Shown piece by piece: positions 17,101 through 24,112 of a stretch of DNA of 37,496 nt. Position numbers and translations under genes: made by a program. Position 1 is the stretch's first letter, and every line of letters starts with the position of its first letter. The notes below the pieces were generated by a model. The model saw only the letters and a list, made by a program, of their open reading frames with translations, was not told the origin of the DNA and did no database searches. Location: positions 1 through 37,496 of the IMG/VR virus record IMGVR_UViG_3300037961_002992. One strand, given 5' to 3'. The stretch comes from a virus.

Positions 17101-20100
17101 TGGTGAAGAACTGACATATACATTTGCTGGTGCAGGAACAACACAAGCAATTAGTATTGCTTCTACCACAGTTCCTGGTATTGGTCTTACTGATAAGTTA
17201 CCATCTACAGTTTATGCTGTTAAGTCAAATGAGAGTACACTCCAGTTTGCTCCTACTGCAGAAGATGCTCTGAAAGGAACTCCAAATACATTTGATATTA
17301 CTGCAGTTGGTATTGGAACATCTCACTGCCTGATTGCAAAGAACCAGAATACGAAGAACGTTCTTGCTATTGACAACTATATTCAGTCACCTATCGTTGG
17401 AACTTCACAAACAGTATCACTGGTAGAAGCAATTGATACTGGTGATAATAGGTTGAAGTTTAGTGGTATTACATCATTCTTTGGTGGCAACTTGATTCAG
17501 GTTGATGATGAGATAATGAAGATCAATACAGTTGGTCTTGGTAGCACTAATATTGTCTTGGTCGATAGACCTTGGATGGGAACAGGTCTTGCAGACCACA
17601 GTGCTAATGCTGAAATTAAGTTGGTTGAAGGTAACTACAACATCGTAGATAACACCATACACTTCGTGGATGCTCCATATGGTCTAACACCGATAGGAAC
17701 TACAACTAACGAAGATCCAAATGAAAGAGACTGGTTAGGTATTGCAACTCACTCTACTTTCCAAGGAAGAACATTCCTGAGAAGTGGAAAACAAAATACT
17801 GACCAAGAAACTTATACAACAAACTATGTGTTTGATGGACTTTCAAACCAGTTCACTGGTATTGCTAAGACATTTACATTGCAGTCGGATGGTCAAGATA
17901 TTGCAGGTTTCTCTACCAACAATGGAGTTCTGCTTATCAACGGAGTATTCCAAGGACCACAAGGTGCTCAGGCAATAACTCAAGACTATACTCTTGGCGA
18001 AAGTGCTGGTATCACCAGTGTTACCTTCACAGGAACTGCAACTTCTGCTGCATATGATGTAAACAATGCAAACATTCCTGTTGGTGGTGTTATCGTATCT
18101 GTCGGTTCTTCTGAAGGATTCGGTTTACAACCTCTGGTTGCTGCTGGTGGAACAGCGGTTGTATCTGCTGCTGGAACTATTTCTTCTATCTCTATTGGCA
18201 ATACTGGTTCTGGTTACAGAATTGGTATTCAAACAGTTGTCAATGTTGGTGTTCAAACTTCTAGCACTGGAATACCTAACATTGAGTTTATTGGTACAGC
18301 ATCAGTAAGTAACGGTCATATTATTGGAGTTGCTATTACTAACCCAGGTACTGGATATACTTCATCCAACCCACCTGCTGTTGTATTCGATGATCCACTT
18401 TCATATAATGATCTTGACCTTCATTATAGTTCTACTTCATCGCCTGGTATTGGCACACAAGCAAAAGTTGACATTGTTGTTGGACAAGGTTCTAGTGTCA
18501 TTGACTTTACTCTTAAGAACACTGGATATGGATATGGTCAGGGAGAAATTCTTACTGTTGAGATAGGTGGTAATAGTGGTATTCCAACTGATACCTCTAA
18601 ACCATACCTTGAGTTCAACTTAGAGATTGAAAAGACTTATAGTGACTTCTTCTCTGGATGGACACTGGGTCAGTTCCAAGTTCTGGATACTTATAATGGG
18701 TTGTTTAATGGAAGAGATAGGAAGTTCCCACTGAAGGTTGGTGGAAGTGCTATTACTATTAGAGCGAAGAAAGGTTCTAATATTGATATTCAAGCAACTT
18801 TACTTGTATTCATCAATGACATTTTACAGAAACCAGGTGAGGCATACAAGTTTAAGGGTGGTAGTATTATTGAGTTTACTGAAGCACCTAAGAAGGGCGA
18901 TATTGTAAAAACTATCTTCTATAAGGGTAGTGGTGACATTGACGTTATCTTCAGAGATATTCTTGAGACTGTAAAAGTTGGTGATACATTGACTCTGCAA
19001 AATGAACCAGGTTTCGGACAAGGTCCTGGTTTAATGCAAGACTCCAGAACTGTTATTGGTATCAATACAACTGACTCTGTTGAAACCAACCCATATTCTG
19101 GTCCAGGTATCACAACTGATGATACATTATTGAGACCAATTAAGTGGTGTAAGCAAACAAGAGAGAAAGTTATCAACGGTATTGTTGTTGGTAAAGATAG
19201 AGTTCACTACGAACCAAATATTCATCCTTCATCATACCTGATCAGTTCTGTTGGTATTGGTTCAACAGTTGCATATGTTGATAACCTGAGACCATTCTTC
19301 AACCCTCAAAATGAGTCTCCATTACTTTCTTTCCAGAACAAAGTAGTTGTTACCTCTCAAAATGTAATATCTGGTGCATCTGGAACTGCCATTGTTTCTT
19401 CTACTGGAGATATTTCTAGTATTGATATTACTGATGGTGGACTTGGTTACAACTCTGCACCAAATGTTATTATTCAAACTCCAGTAGGAATTGGAACAAC
19501 TCAGAAGGCAGAAGCAACTTCTACATTAACATCTGGTTCTGTATCTGCTATTACAGTCACATCGGCTGGAACAGGATACACCACATCACAACCTCCTGCA
19601 GTTATGATTGAACCACCAACACTTCTCAGTGAAACTGTTGAAGCAACATATGAAGGTGATTCTGGTGTTGTTGTTGGTGTTGGAACTACAACTCGTCAGA
19701 ACATATTTGACCTGTTCATTCCAGGAGATTCCTTTATGAGAGATACCACAGTTGTTGGTTCTGCAGTAACTATCAGTGGTATTTCGACGGGCGACTTCTT
19801 CATTCTGTACGACACCAATATTGGACTTGCAAATACATCTATTAACTCCTTTGACTCTTCAAACCAGTTGATTGGCGTTGGAACTCAGTTCCTTGATAAT
19901 GTATATCAAGTCAATACTTATGAAGATATTGTTGTTGATGTTACTGGAATTGGAAATACTCACGTCAGAAGAGTTTATGTAAATACTGGTATCAGTACAG
20001 TTGACTTCAGTTATAACACTATTACATTTGACTCAACTAACTTTGAGTTCAGTTCTGTTGGTTTTGGTACTGGCGATGGAGCATTCCAAGGAATGCAAAC

Positions 20101-20263
20101 ATCAAATTACTTCGGTAACTTTAGTTGGGGTAAGATATCATTTGGCAAACCTCTGGCAAATGGTTCTTTCAATGCATACACATCTGGAGGTATTGGTGGA
20201 ATATCAACATCCGCACTTATCAACAGATTTGCACCACTTAAGTTTAATAACTACACCAGTTAA
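8102..20263 (+). CDS. gp7: Giant gp7-like baseplate wedge protein with repeat modules and YHYH-like domain
   Basis: 4,053 residues, about four times T4 gp7 (1,032). Residues about 1-330 resemble the C-terminal part of T4 gp7; the clearest match is Asp-Phe-Tyr-Glu-Ser-Lys-Gly...Ser-Phe-Lys-Ile-Leu-Phe...Leu-Tyr-Gly-Glu-Arg-Val near 202-226. gp7 initiates the wedge by binding gp10 and gp8. The remainder is a chain of beta-rich units: GxGY repeats, HGxxTGDxVxY repeats and many Val-Gly-Ile-Gly-Thr links. Residues about 1262-1355 form a YHYH-like domain (Gly-Trp-Ala-Tyr-Asp-Gly-Asn-Pro-Ile-Tyr-Gly-Pro-Tyr from 1267; Leu-Asp-Glu-His-Asn-Gly-Arg-Phe-Cys-Val-Thr-Pro from 1327). No signal peptide or membrane span. 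Lies between gp6 and the gp9-like gene, as expected for gp7. The gp7 assignment rests on the N-terminus and position. Confidence 0.8.
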   Translation: MAETRVKIQTILESQLPEYLVEEAPLLVEFLKQYYISQEYQSGPADIVQNIDKYLKLEENSETKEFTYLSDDITSYDTEIPASALGVGGLISTFTQGFPDEYGLLLIDNEIITYERRSQYAFEGCKRGFSGVKSYRKDSTPDELEFSESSAASHKREALIYNLSAKFLTEFFTKVKRQFIPGLSDRELASGLNQRSFVPNAKDFYESKGTDDSFKILFGALYGERVDVIKPREYLFRPSDAGYRTTKDLVVEALEGNPLDLLNNTLYQDAYPEYGIENSYASITDVQKIFEDGKEFYKLSFDADYDKDLTLEGTLYGNFVVHPKTRVITSTNSGDTIIDVDSTVGFGTTGTLVTKSSSSADVSIAYTGRSVTQFYDIVGLTTTVSSGTDVRLDVFAYGYSGITTENPIKVRIGSVLDEVNILGDTTLFTDNDTAKIKTLGISSETIRRNNWIYNIANSYDVLSFTLRDRSNFTYDIELHDDHIFYLGDRIKLTDSTSETENSTVVDILGPRRISIRGQGELDSDLTYSIDRYIRKPNSRRYGDVVDNTANIQNVYTDYSDNVLVASPSIPFYYNQVLEPNNKKVTFSGTFSGEQIKIISRKDHGFYTGDKVYYTPNQTTSTLLDDDGEVIEVTKTINSKLDNLDEGLYYVKRVSSTTISLAKSPSNLNSGVFITVTGTVTDNIIEFYDFKDKELEIQNIVREFKPPVNKSETFETKPGRTGIFINGVEILNYKSSETVFYGEISSVDVAAPGFGYDVINPPSLHISDSQGIGATGTCAVTGALERIEIVDTGFDYVNKPFVVITGGEGKGASAEVNTTNVEHSVTFNSESSSSDLNIFTDTIGFSTYHKFRENERVIYLSDGQEGIAGLGTGSSYYVRLIDGFSVKLHANEDDAIAGINTVNINDYGVGIHRLKSAEGKDIITDIVVTNSGEGYKNKERVATTAGINTALSSVNIVSHGYETGEEIKYSTTGTVVSGLTTTTNYLVKKVSDDSFKLAPVGLGTIAKTYYLDTEQYAELDSIGAGDHKFNYTPITVSIVGNVGVSTLAGQDFSAKIQPVFRGSIDSVQVTAKGSEYGSDTTINYNRQPQFHFRSGNAAQLIPIINRGVIQEVLVVRNGSGFNSPPDLVIKGNGNYCKLTPIIDGGELKEVKVINGGIGYDDTTTIEAVGAGQNGRLLANIQRWTVNNFQKYFNIISNDDGIITEANRSDKGLQYCHLYAPRKLRESVYARSQSSGSADIKDLILYGISDLRKVNSEETTSTSHSPIIGWAYDGNPIYGPYGFSEPNGGTAKLMESGYESVTKTNRPPVGNFPQGFFNEDFEYKGSGDLDEHNGRFCVTPDYPNGTYAYFSTINPGDVDTDGPFKNYKRPVFPYLIGPTFQSEPNAFNFSKESNQDEYEFTGFKWFRNTTNYQLTSSNSSYKYVFEPYDIKEQNVNIEYVTRGSVDNIGITTGGDGYQVNDRLKFDNSLTGGKNASAKVEKVFGKKVLSVSAATTSFTSVEFATIDGVGNVIGFTTSPHGLKNLELVNVSGLNTSFSKIEGSYSLGIRTDNFVTTLGISTVGVTGLTTFFYVSGILEYPYVRENDILGIGTQEKVKVLNVDPDAGRLRVLREYESTVSSAYTATSVLYEDPRKFRINTGFRTDYAYNVNRELYFDPSESVGIGTTTAVGIGTTIVFSVPGAGSTQVFVPSQSIFLPKHNIKTGDKVRYSTHGGSEIRVSNGSTSFSLSQTEDLFAASITNDFVGISTVKIGLSSEGSFVGVGTTNSAGLLFFESFGSGVQHSFTTKNDSIVGEVSKNIITVATGSTHGLLTGDTVELSNIVSAASTITVKYNDNNRRAVFNPKDFTASDVSASEDTIRILDHNLVFGDKVIYTSASPSGGLENEKIYYVLPFTKDKVRLCATKYDLELADPNYINITSTSSGTLSPVNPQLNLYKNNSVKFDVSDSSLSAINGSTVYSAFQLNFYTDSNNHYEFTATGTSKNFEVVRTGRVGIDTSASVTLLVNDHFPENIYYNLENDNVDFISEVKKEIVTDTEVYNHSQVNFVDSKYSGTHRVTGIGTTNTFTFDLKEYPEKNSYDQIDAGISYQTTSSTAFGAISLVKVINGGSNYEIAPGVSTVTTSYGSDAIFDINTNTIGNIVKTKVEDIGFDYPSDPTLSPSLNLPEILKIDPLSSFESIGISSAGKGYFNPPTLVVIDSFTKKRIEDVDIRYIVGEPEVKIVKNTYGIHNALPDIIPTANPNGVGINTISYNSSTKDVVVGFNTGFSDAFPFAVGDKVLVENTSVGVGSTARGYNSSAYDYQLFELTAVNPALGGVTGSVTFNLASLLEPNEFPGIPDNSVNSGRIINKNDFPVFDITLRKNDYFVGETVVSERGSGVVESWNPKTEYLKVSTNRDIPLGDYLAGQTSNTRGIVKEKTDFDSFLTLNSTAKVNKGWIYDTGMLNNNIQRIADNDYYQYFSYSLKSRVDYGTWEEPVQTLNHTSGFLKFSDLVLENADGDRTHANVFGDDSVASLTVDLVGSGNINCFYVFDLASEKTTDIGAGGIISNEIVFENRTLTDFFESVGNRVLVIDDFSDQFNSNPRATRFSVVDEFDITAARYLKYFTFVKDRRFNDERQTMIVSLLHDDSNSYINQYGRLSTLQELGDFDFSISGTTGQLAFYPIKFSVNNYDINHVVHDLKDTVVGVGNTALGSVVHVGSAQTTLASGATAATTIVSMANTYRSAKILVEIGGTDGSYYEVDEISLLHDGTDVDILEYGQMTNEISSPDGTAGLGTYIPYIDGSDVKIDFKPNAALGVGVTINSLLIQMSSDGTTGIGTQELNDGLVSSGIASISSSATPTEHVITEYPNSHSAAYYVVSIEDTTNTEYEFYEVIVIDDGTSASITEFAAMRTNSTLGTVGAAVTTNGTQITFTPEANIDVQVRVFQNALRVTSVTNLGSSIDFNNAEITGGSALYEGTNTSVKRSFDLTHNELMIFQRYFLGADSDIVSVSNNTVTVPDHYFVTGEELTYTFAGAGTTQAISIASTTVPGIGLTDKLPSTVYAVKSNESTLQFAPTAEDALKGTPNTFDITAVGIGTSHCLIAKNQNTKNVLAIDNYIQSPIVGTSQTVSLVEAIDTGDNRLKFSGITSFFGGNLIQVDDEIMKINTVGLGSTNIVLVDRPWMGTGLADHSANAEIKLVEGNYNIVDNTIHFVDAPYGLTPIGTTTNEDPNERDWLGIATHSTFQGRTFLRSGKQNTDQETYTTNYVFDGLSNQFTGIAKTFTLQSDGQDIAGFSTNNGVLLINGVFQGPQGAQAITQDYTLGESAGITSVTFTGTATSAAYDVNNANIPVGGVIVSVGSSEGFGLQPLVAAGGTAVVSAAGTISSISIGNTGSGYRIGIQTVVNVGVQTSSTGIPNIEFIGTASVSNGHIIGVAITNPGTGYTSSNPPAVVFDDPLSYNDLDLHYSSTSSPGIGTQAKVDIVVGQGSSVIDFTLKNTGYGYGQGEILTVEIGGNSGIPTDTSKPYLEFNLEIEKTYSDFFSGWTLGQFQVLDTYNGLFNGRDRKFPLKVGGSAITIRAKKGSNIDIQATLLVFINDILQKPGEAYKFKGGSIIEFTEAPKKGDIVKTIFYKGSGDIDVIFRDILETVKVGDTLTLQNEPGFGQGPGLMQDSRTVIGINTTDSVETNPYSGPGITTDDTLLRPIKWCKQTREKVINGIVVGKDRVHYEPNIHPSSYLISSVGIGSTVAYVDNLRPFFNPQNESPLLSFQNKVVVTSQNVISGASGTAIVSSTGDISSIDITDGGLGYNSAPNVIIQTPVGIGTTQKAEATSTLTSGSVSAITVTSAGTGYTTSQPPAVMIEPPTLLSETVEATYEGDSGVVVGVGTTTRQNIFDLFIPGDSFMRDTTVVGSAVTISGISTGDFFILYDTNIGLANTSINSFDSSNQLIGVGTQFLDNVYQVNTYEDIVVDVTGIGNTHVRRVYVNTGISTVDFSYNTITFDSTNFEFSSVGFGTGDGAFQGMQTSNYFGNFSWGKISFGKPLANGSFNAYTSGGIGGISTSALINRFAPLKFNNYTS

Positions 20264-20264
20264 T

Positions 20265-20272
20265 AATAAATA
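20265..20272 (+). promoter_or_regulatory. Late promoter AATAAATA
   Basis: AATAAATA begins right after the giant gene's stop and lies 19 bases before ATG 20292. It gives the gp9-like gene and those after it their own late start. Confidence 0.6.
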
Positions 20273-20291
20273 AAAGAAAACCTGAATTACA

Positions 20292-22508
20292 ATGGCAAGA
20301 GTAGGAATAAATACTGGTTCCACCGCTAATGATGGAACTGGTGATAGTCTAAGAGCCGCAGGTGGAATAATTAATAGTAATTTTACTGAAATTTATAGTC
20401 AGCTCGGGGACGGCACTAATTTATCTGCAACTTGGGAGAAAACTTCCGCTGGTATTAACTCAACGGCAAACGTTGGTATTGGAACAACAAATCCACAGTT
20501 CCAACTTGAAGTTGGGTATGCTGGTGTTGCAGATACCTCTCTATTCGTTCATGGAAATGCAAGAGTTACGGGCATCTTAACTGTTGGTGCTTCTTCCATT
20601 GTAATTGATGGTAGTAAGAATGAAGTTCTTATTGGAACTGGAGTTTCCCTTAATGGTGCCACTGGCATTATTAGTGCCACACAAGTTTATGCTGGAGGAA
20701 CTCTTCTCACTGGAGGTTCTGGTGGTTCTGCTGATAGTTTCTGGGTAGAAGAAGGTTCTACTGGTATTACAACAACCAAGAATGTTGGTATTGCAACTGA
20801 TTCAGCACCATCTGCATTGACTGTTGGTGGACAATCATTGCTTTTAGGTATTACAACTTTTAGAGAGAATGTTATTCTTTCTAATCCAAATTCTGGAGCA
20901 TCAAATAACCTGAACTTTGGTGGTGATACCTATATTGACCAGAGTAGCGGTGATACATTTACATTCCAAATCAATACTGGTTCAGATACAAATACTACGG
21001 ATGGTAGTTTCGTATTTAGAAATACTGAACCAAACACAGATCCAATTCCAGACTTCCAGTTAGACGCTCTGAGAATCTACACCAGAGGTGACTATTGGAA
21101 TGGTATGGTCAGATCCTATACCGACTTCCATGCAGACCAAAATGCATTTGTTGGTGGTGATCTTCAGGTTGGTGCTGCAAGCACACTCATCGGTGCAGGA
21201 AATACTCTTGGTTCATTTAAAGTTGGTGCTGGTGGAACTGTTATTAGCACCAGTGCTTCTGGTTTAGTTGGTATTGGTAGTTCAGTTCCTTCTGTTGAAC
21301 TGGATGTTTCTGGAAATGTTTCAGTATCATCTTCAGTCACTGCAGCAACTTTCTATGGTGATGGTCAGTATCTGTCCAACATTGGTACTGCTGCTACTGC
21401 TGATGTAAGAACAAATACATTTGCAGCGAGTGGTGTTTCTACTTTTAGTGGTCATGTTGCTCTTTCAACATCATTAAATGTTGCGGGCATTGTCACGGCA
21501 CAAGATGGTTTAAGAATTCCTGGAGGAACTTTCGCTGATACTCGACTTGAATTGGGAAATAGTCAAGAGTTTAGTTTCCAATACAATACAGCATCAACTA
21601 AAGGAATAGTTAGAGTTTCTTCTCAAGATCTTGATATTGAGGCAAAAAATATTGGTTTATATCCTAATAATGGTGAGAATGGTGTACTCGCAAAACAAAA
21701 TGGTGCTGTAGAACTCTATCACGCCAACTCCAAAAAATTTGAAACCACTGGTGCTGGTGTTACTGTATATGGAACTACTCAAACCCAGCAATTAAACGTC
21801 TCTGGTCTTTCTACATTTAATAGCAATATAAGATTTGATGCCACTGGTCTATTTCCTTACAGTGAAACTTTGAACTTTGGTTCAAATACTTCTCAGGAAG
21901 GACAACTTTTTGCAACCAGTGAATATTTCTACATCAATTCATCTGCTGACAATGGAGTCTATGTTCAAACAAATGGATTCATTGAGTTAAAGAGTGGCAC
22001 TGGTTCGGACAAATACATTGAAATGAACTCTCACCCGAACCATAATGGTGAGGTTTCACTTTATTATGATGGCAATAAGAAACTTGAAACCAGTTCTAGT
22101 GGCATAGAAGTTGCTGGTATTGTAACTGCAATATCTGGTGTTTCAACTTTCTATGGCGATGTTTCCAAAGCAGCTGCTGGAAGATGGTACTTAGGTGCTG
22201 GTGCTGGTAATACATCATACTTCTTCACTGGTATTGGATTTACAAACGTTGATTATGCACATAACCCAGTTATGCACCTTGCAAGAGGTCAAAGATATGA
22301 GTTTGTGAATGAGATGGATGCTCATCCATTCCAGATTCAGTCTGGAAGCATTGGTGGAGATCCATATGATCCTGGTGTTACCAACAATGGTTCACAAAAT
22401 GGAACAATTGCTATTGAAGTTCCATTCAATGCACCAAACCAGTTATTCTATCAGTGTACTTCTCACTCTGGTATGGGTGGCACCTTTACAATATATCCTT
22501 CAATCTAA
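20292..22508 (+). CDS. gp9: gp9-like tail-fibre/baseplate protein with C-terminal cupredoxin-like domain
   Basis: 738 residues. Residues 13-41 (Asn-Asp-Gly-Thr-Gly-Asp-Ser-Leu-Arg...Ile-Ile-Asn-Ser-Asn-Phe-Thr-Glu-Ile-Tyr) resemble the N-terminal baseplate-binding part of T4 gp9, which joins long tail fibres to the wedge (T4 gp9 is 288 residues). The middle has fibre-type repeats: Asn-Val-Gly-Ile-Gly-Thr-Thr-Asn-Pro, and Ala-Ala-Thr-Phe-Tyr-Gly-Asp-Gly-Gln-Tyr-Leu-Ser-Asn. The last 100 residues resemble a cupredoxin: Ala-His-Pro-Phe with His678, then Tyr-Gln-Cys-Thr-Ser-His-Ser-Gly-Met, giving Cys722, His725 and Met728. That Cys-x2-His-x2-Met spacing equals amicyanin. Copper binding is inferred. 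Sits between gp7-like and gp8 with its own late promoter. Confidence 0.75.
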   Translation: MARVGINTGSTANDGTGDSLRAAGGIINSNFTEIYSQLGDGTNLSATWEKTSAGINSTANVGIGTTNPQFQLEVGYAGVADTSLFVHGNARVTGILTVGASSIVIDGSKNEVLIGTGVSLNGATGIISATQVYAGGTLLTGGSGGSADSFWVEEGSTGITTTKNVGIATDSAPSALTVGGQSLLLGITTFRENVILSNPNSGASNNLNFGGDTYIDQSSGDTFTFQINTGSDTNTTDGSFVFRNTEPNTDPIPDFQLDALRIYTRGDYWNGMVRSYTDFHADQNAFVGGDLQVGAASTLIGAGNTLGSFKVGAGGTVISTSASGLVGIGSSVPSVELDVSGNVSVSSSVTAATFYGDGQYLSNIGTAATADVRTNTFAASGVSTFSGHVALSTSLNVAGIVTAQDGLRIPGGTFADTRLELGNSQEFSFQYNTASTKGIVRVSSQDLDIEAKNIGLYPNNGENGVLAKQNGAVELYHANSKKFETTGAGVTVYGTTQTQQLNVSGLSTFNSNIRFDATGLFPYSETLNFGSNTSQEGQLFATSEYFYINSSADNGVYVQTNGFIELKSGTGSDKYIEMNSHPNHNGEVSLYYDGNKKLETSSSGIEVAGIVTAISGVSTFYGDVSKAAAGRWYLGAGAGNTSYFFTGIGFTNVDYAHNPVMHLARGQRYEFVNEMDAHPFQIQSGSIGGDPYDPGVTNNGSQNGTIAIEVPFNAPNQLFYQCTSHSGMGGTFTIYPSI

Positions 22509-22511
22509 CCC

Positions 22512-22519
22512 AATAAATA
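22512..22519 (+). promoter_or_regulatory. Late promoter AATAAATA (tandem AATA run) for gp8
   Basis: AATAAATA, followed by a further overlapping AAATAAA, lies 18 bases before the gp8 ATG. The run could supply two overlapping boxes. Confidence 0.6.
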
Positions 22520-22537
22520 AATAAAAACTCCCGCAAA

Positions 22538-24106
22538 ATGGCTGCAATAATTACTGACCAACTTCGTATATTGAATGCAAAAAACTTTGTGGCGGGAGTT
22601 GCATCTACAAGCAACTCCTACTATTCGTTTGTTGGTCTTCCAAACCCAACTGATTATGACACTGATTGGAATACGTCACCACCTTCACCAGTAGATAACT
22701 TCAATCAAACTAACAATCATTGGGATACAATGATTGCAATGAAGAAGATATCAAAGTCTGATGTCAGGCAGGTCATCAGAAGAAGTGTGTGGACATCTGG
22801 TATCACTTATGACATGTATCGTCATGATATCAGAGCAACGAATCCATCTCAACCATCAAATGCGGTTGACTTGTATTCGGCAAACTATTATGTAATGAAT
22901 AGTGACTATAGAGTATATGCTTGTTTGCAGAATGGGACTTCTCCAGAAAACCCTTCTGGGAGACCTTCACTTGATGAACCAACTTTCACAGATCTAGAGC
23001 CAAGAGAAGCGGGAACTAGTGGCGATGGATATATCTGGAAGTATCTTTACACTATCAGTCCAAGTGATATTGTAAAGTTTGATGCTACTAACTATATGCC
23101 TGTTCCTCAGGATTGGGAAACAAGCAGCAGAGAAGCAGCCGTTAGAGATAATGCAGCAACTAGCGGACAGTTGAAAATTGTCACCATTACCAATAGGGGT
23201 GTTGCATTAGGAGAAGCAAACAAGACATATACTAAAGTTCCTATCAAAGGAGATGGTGCTGGTGCCGAAGCAACAGTTGTTATCAACAATGACTCAAAAG
23301 TTCAGTCAGTAACTATTTCAAGAGGTGGTTCTGGATACACCTTTGGAACACTGGATCTTTCTGCTGGTAATGTTCCAACTGGAACAACTGCACCAACATT
23401 TGATGTTATCATTCCACCCCAAGGTGGTCACGGTGCAGATATCTACAAAGAGTTGGGTGGATATAATGTTCTTCTTTATTCTAGAATTGAAAACGATTCA
23501 CAGAACCCAGACTTCATTACAGGCAACCAAATTGCAAGAGTTGGTATTGTAGAAAGTCCTCTTGCATATGATTCTAACAGTATTCTTACCTTAGATAAAG
23601 CAAGTGCTGTTTATGCACTTAAGTTGACTGGTGTTGGTTATAGTGAAGCAACATTCAACCCAGATACTCAAATACGACAAACCATTGGTATTGGATCAAC
23701 TGCATTTGGTAGAGTTGTTTCTTATGACTCAAATACTGGAGTTCTGAAATATTGGCAAGATAGATATCACGTTGGTTTCAACACTGATGGAACTCAAAAT
23801 GCATCTCCAACTTATGGGTTTGATATGCATAGGTTTACTGCTGACACTGGAAGTGGTGGTTCTTTCAATATTTTAGGTGGTAGCACTACGCTGGCAATTC
23901 AAACATCGTTTGGTAGCGAAAGTAACCCAGGTATAAGTACCGTAATAAATAGTAGGACATATTATTTGGGTCAGCAATTTATTAAAGGTGTGTCTCAACC
24001 AGAAGTATCAAAATACTCTGGAAATACGATTTACGTTGATAATAGACCCTCAATTACTAGGTCATCAAACCAAAAAGAAGATATCAAAGTCATTTTGCAA
24101 TTCTAA
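22538..24106 (+). CDS. gp8: Baseplate wedge subunit gp8
   Basis: 522 residues, longer than T4 gp8 (334). gp8 dimers bind gp7/gp10 and gp6 in the wedge. The N-terminal half follows the gp8 pattern: an Ile-Ile-Thr-Asp-Gln-Leu-Arg-Ile start, Tyr-Tyr-Ser-Phe-Val-Gly, Asn-His-Trp-Asp-Thr-Met-Ile-Ala-Met-Lys-Lys, then Tyr-Asp-Met-Tyr-Arg-His-Asp, and Asp-Gly-Tyr-Ile-Trp-Lys-Tyr-Leu-Tyr near 165-175. Residues about 218-290 carry a GxGY unit (Arg-Gly-Gly-Ser-Gly-Tyr near 263) of the kind found in the giant protein, which accounts for part of the extra length. The closing 20 residues return to gp8-like sequence. The next gene starts 6 bases later. Confidence 0.85.
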   Translation: MAAIITDQLRILNAKNFVAGVASTSNSYYSFVGLPNPTDYDTDWNTSPPSPVDNFNQTNNHWDTMIAMKKISKSDVRQVIRRSVWTSGITYDMYRHDIRATNPSQPSNAVDLYSANYYVMNSDYRVYACLQNGTSPENPSGRPSLDEPTFTDLEPREAGTSGDGYIWKYLYTISPSDIVKFDATNYMPVPQDWETSSREAAVRDNAATSGQLKIVTITNRGVALGEANKTYTKVPIKGDGAGAEATVVINNDSKVQSVTISRGGSGYTFGTLDLSAGNVPTGTTAPTFDVIIPPQGGHGADIYKELGGYNVLLYSRIENDSQNPDFITGNQIARVGIVESPLAYDSNSILTLDKASAVYALKLTGVGYSEATFNPDTQIRQTIGIGSTAFGRVVSYDSNTGVLKYWQDRYHVGFNTDGTQNASPTYGFDMHRFTADTGSGGSFNILGGSTTLAIQTSFGSESNPGISTVINSRTYYLGQQFIKGVSQPEVSKYSGNTIYVDNRPSITRSSNQKEDIKVILQF

Positions 24107-24112
24107 GGAATT

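Noticed and set aside
9873-20273. + strand frames inside the giant gene (for example 11448-11768, 15636-15893, 18066-18308).
   Set aside because: They are out-of-frame readings of repetitive sequence, rich in Leu/Ser/Gln, with no start signals.
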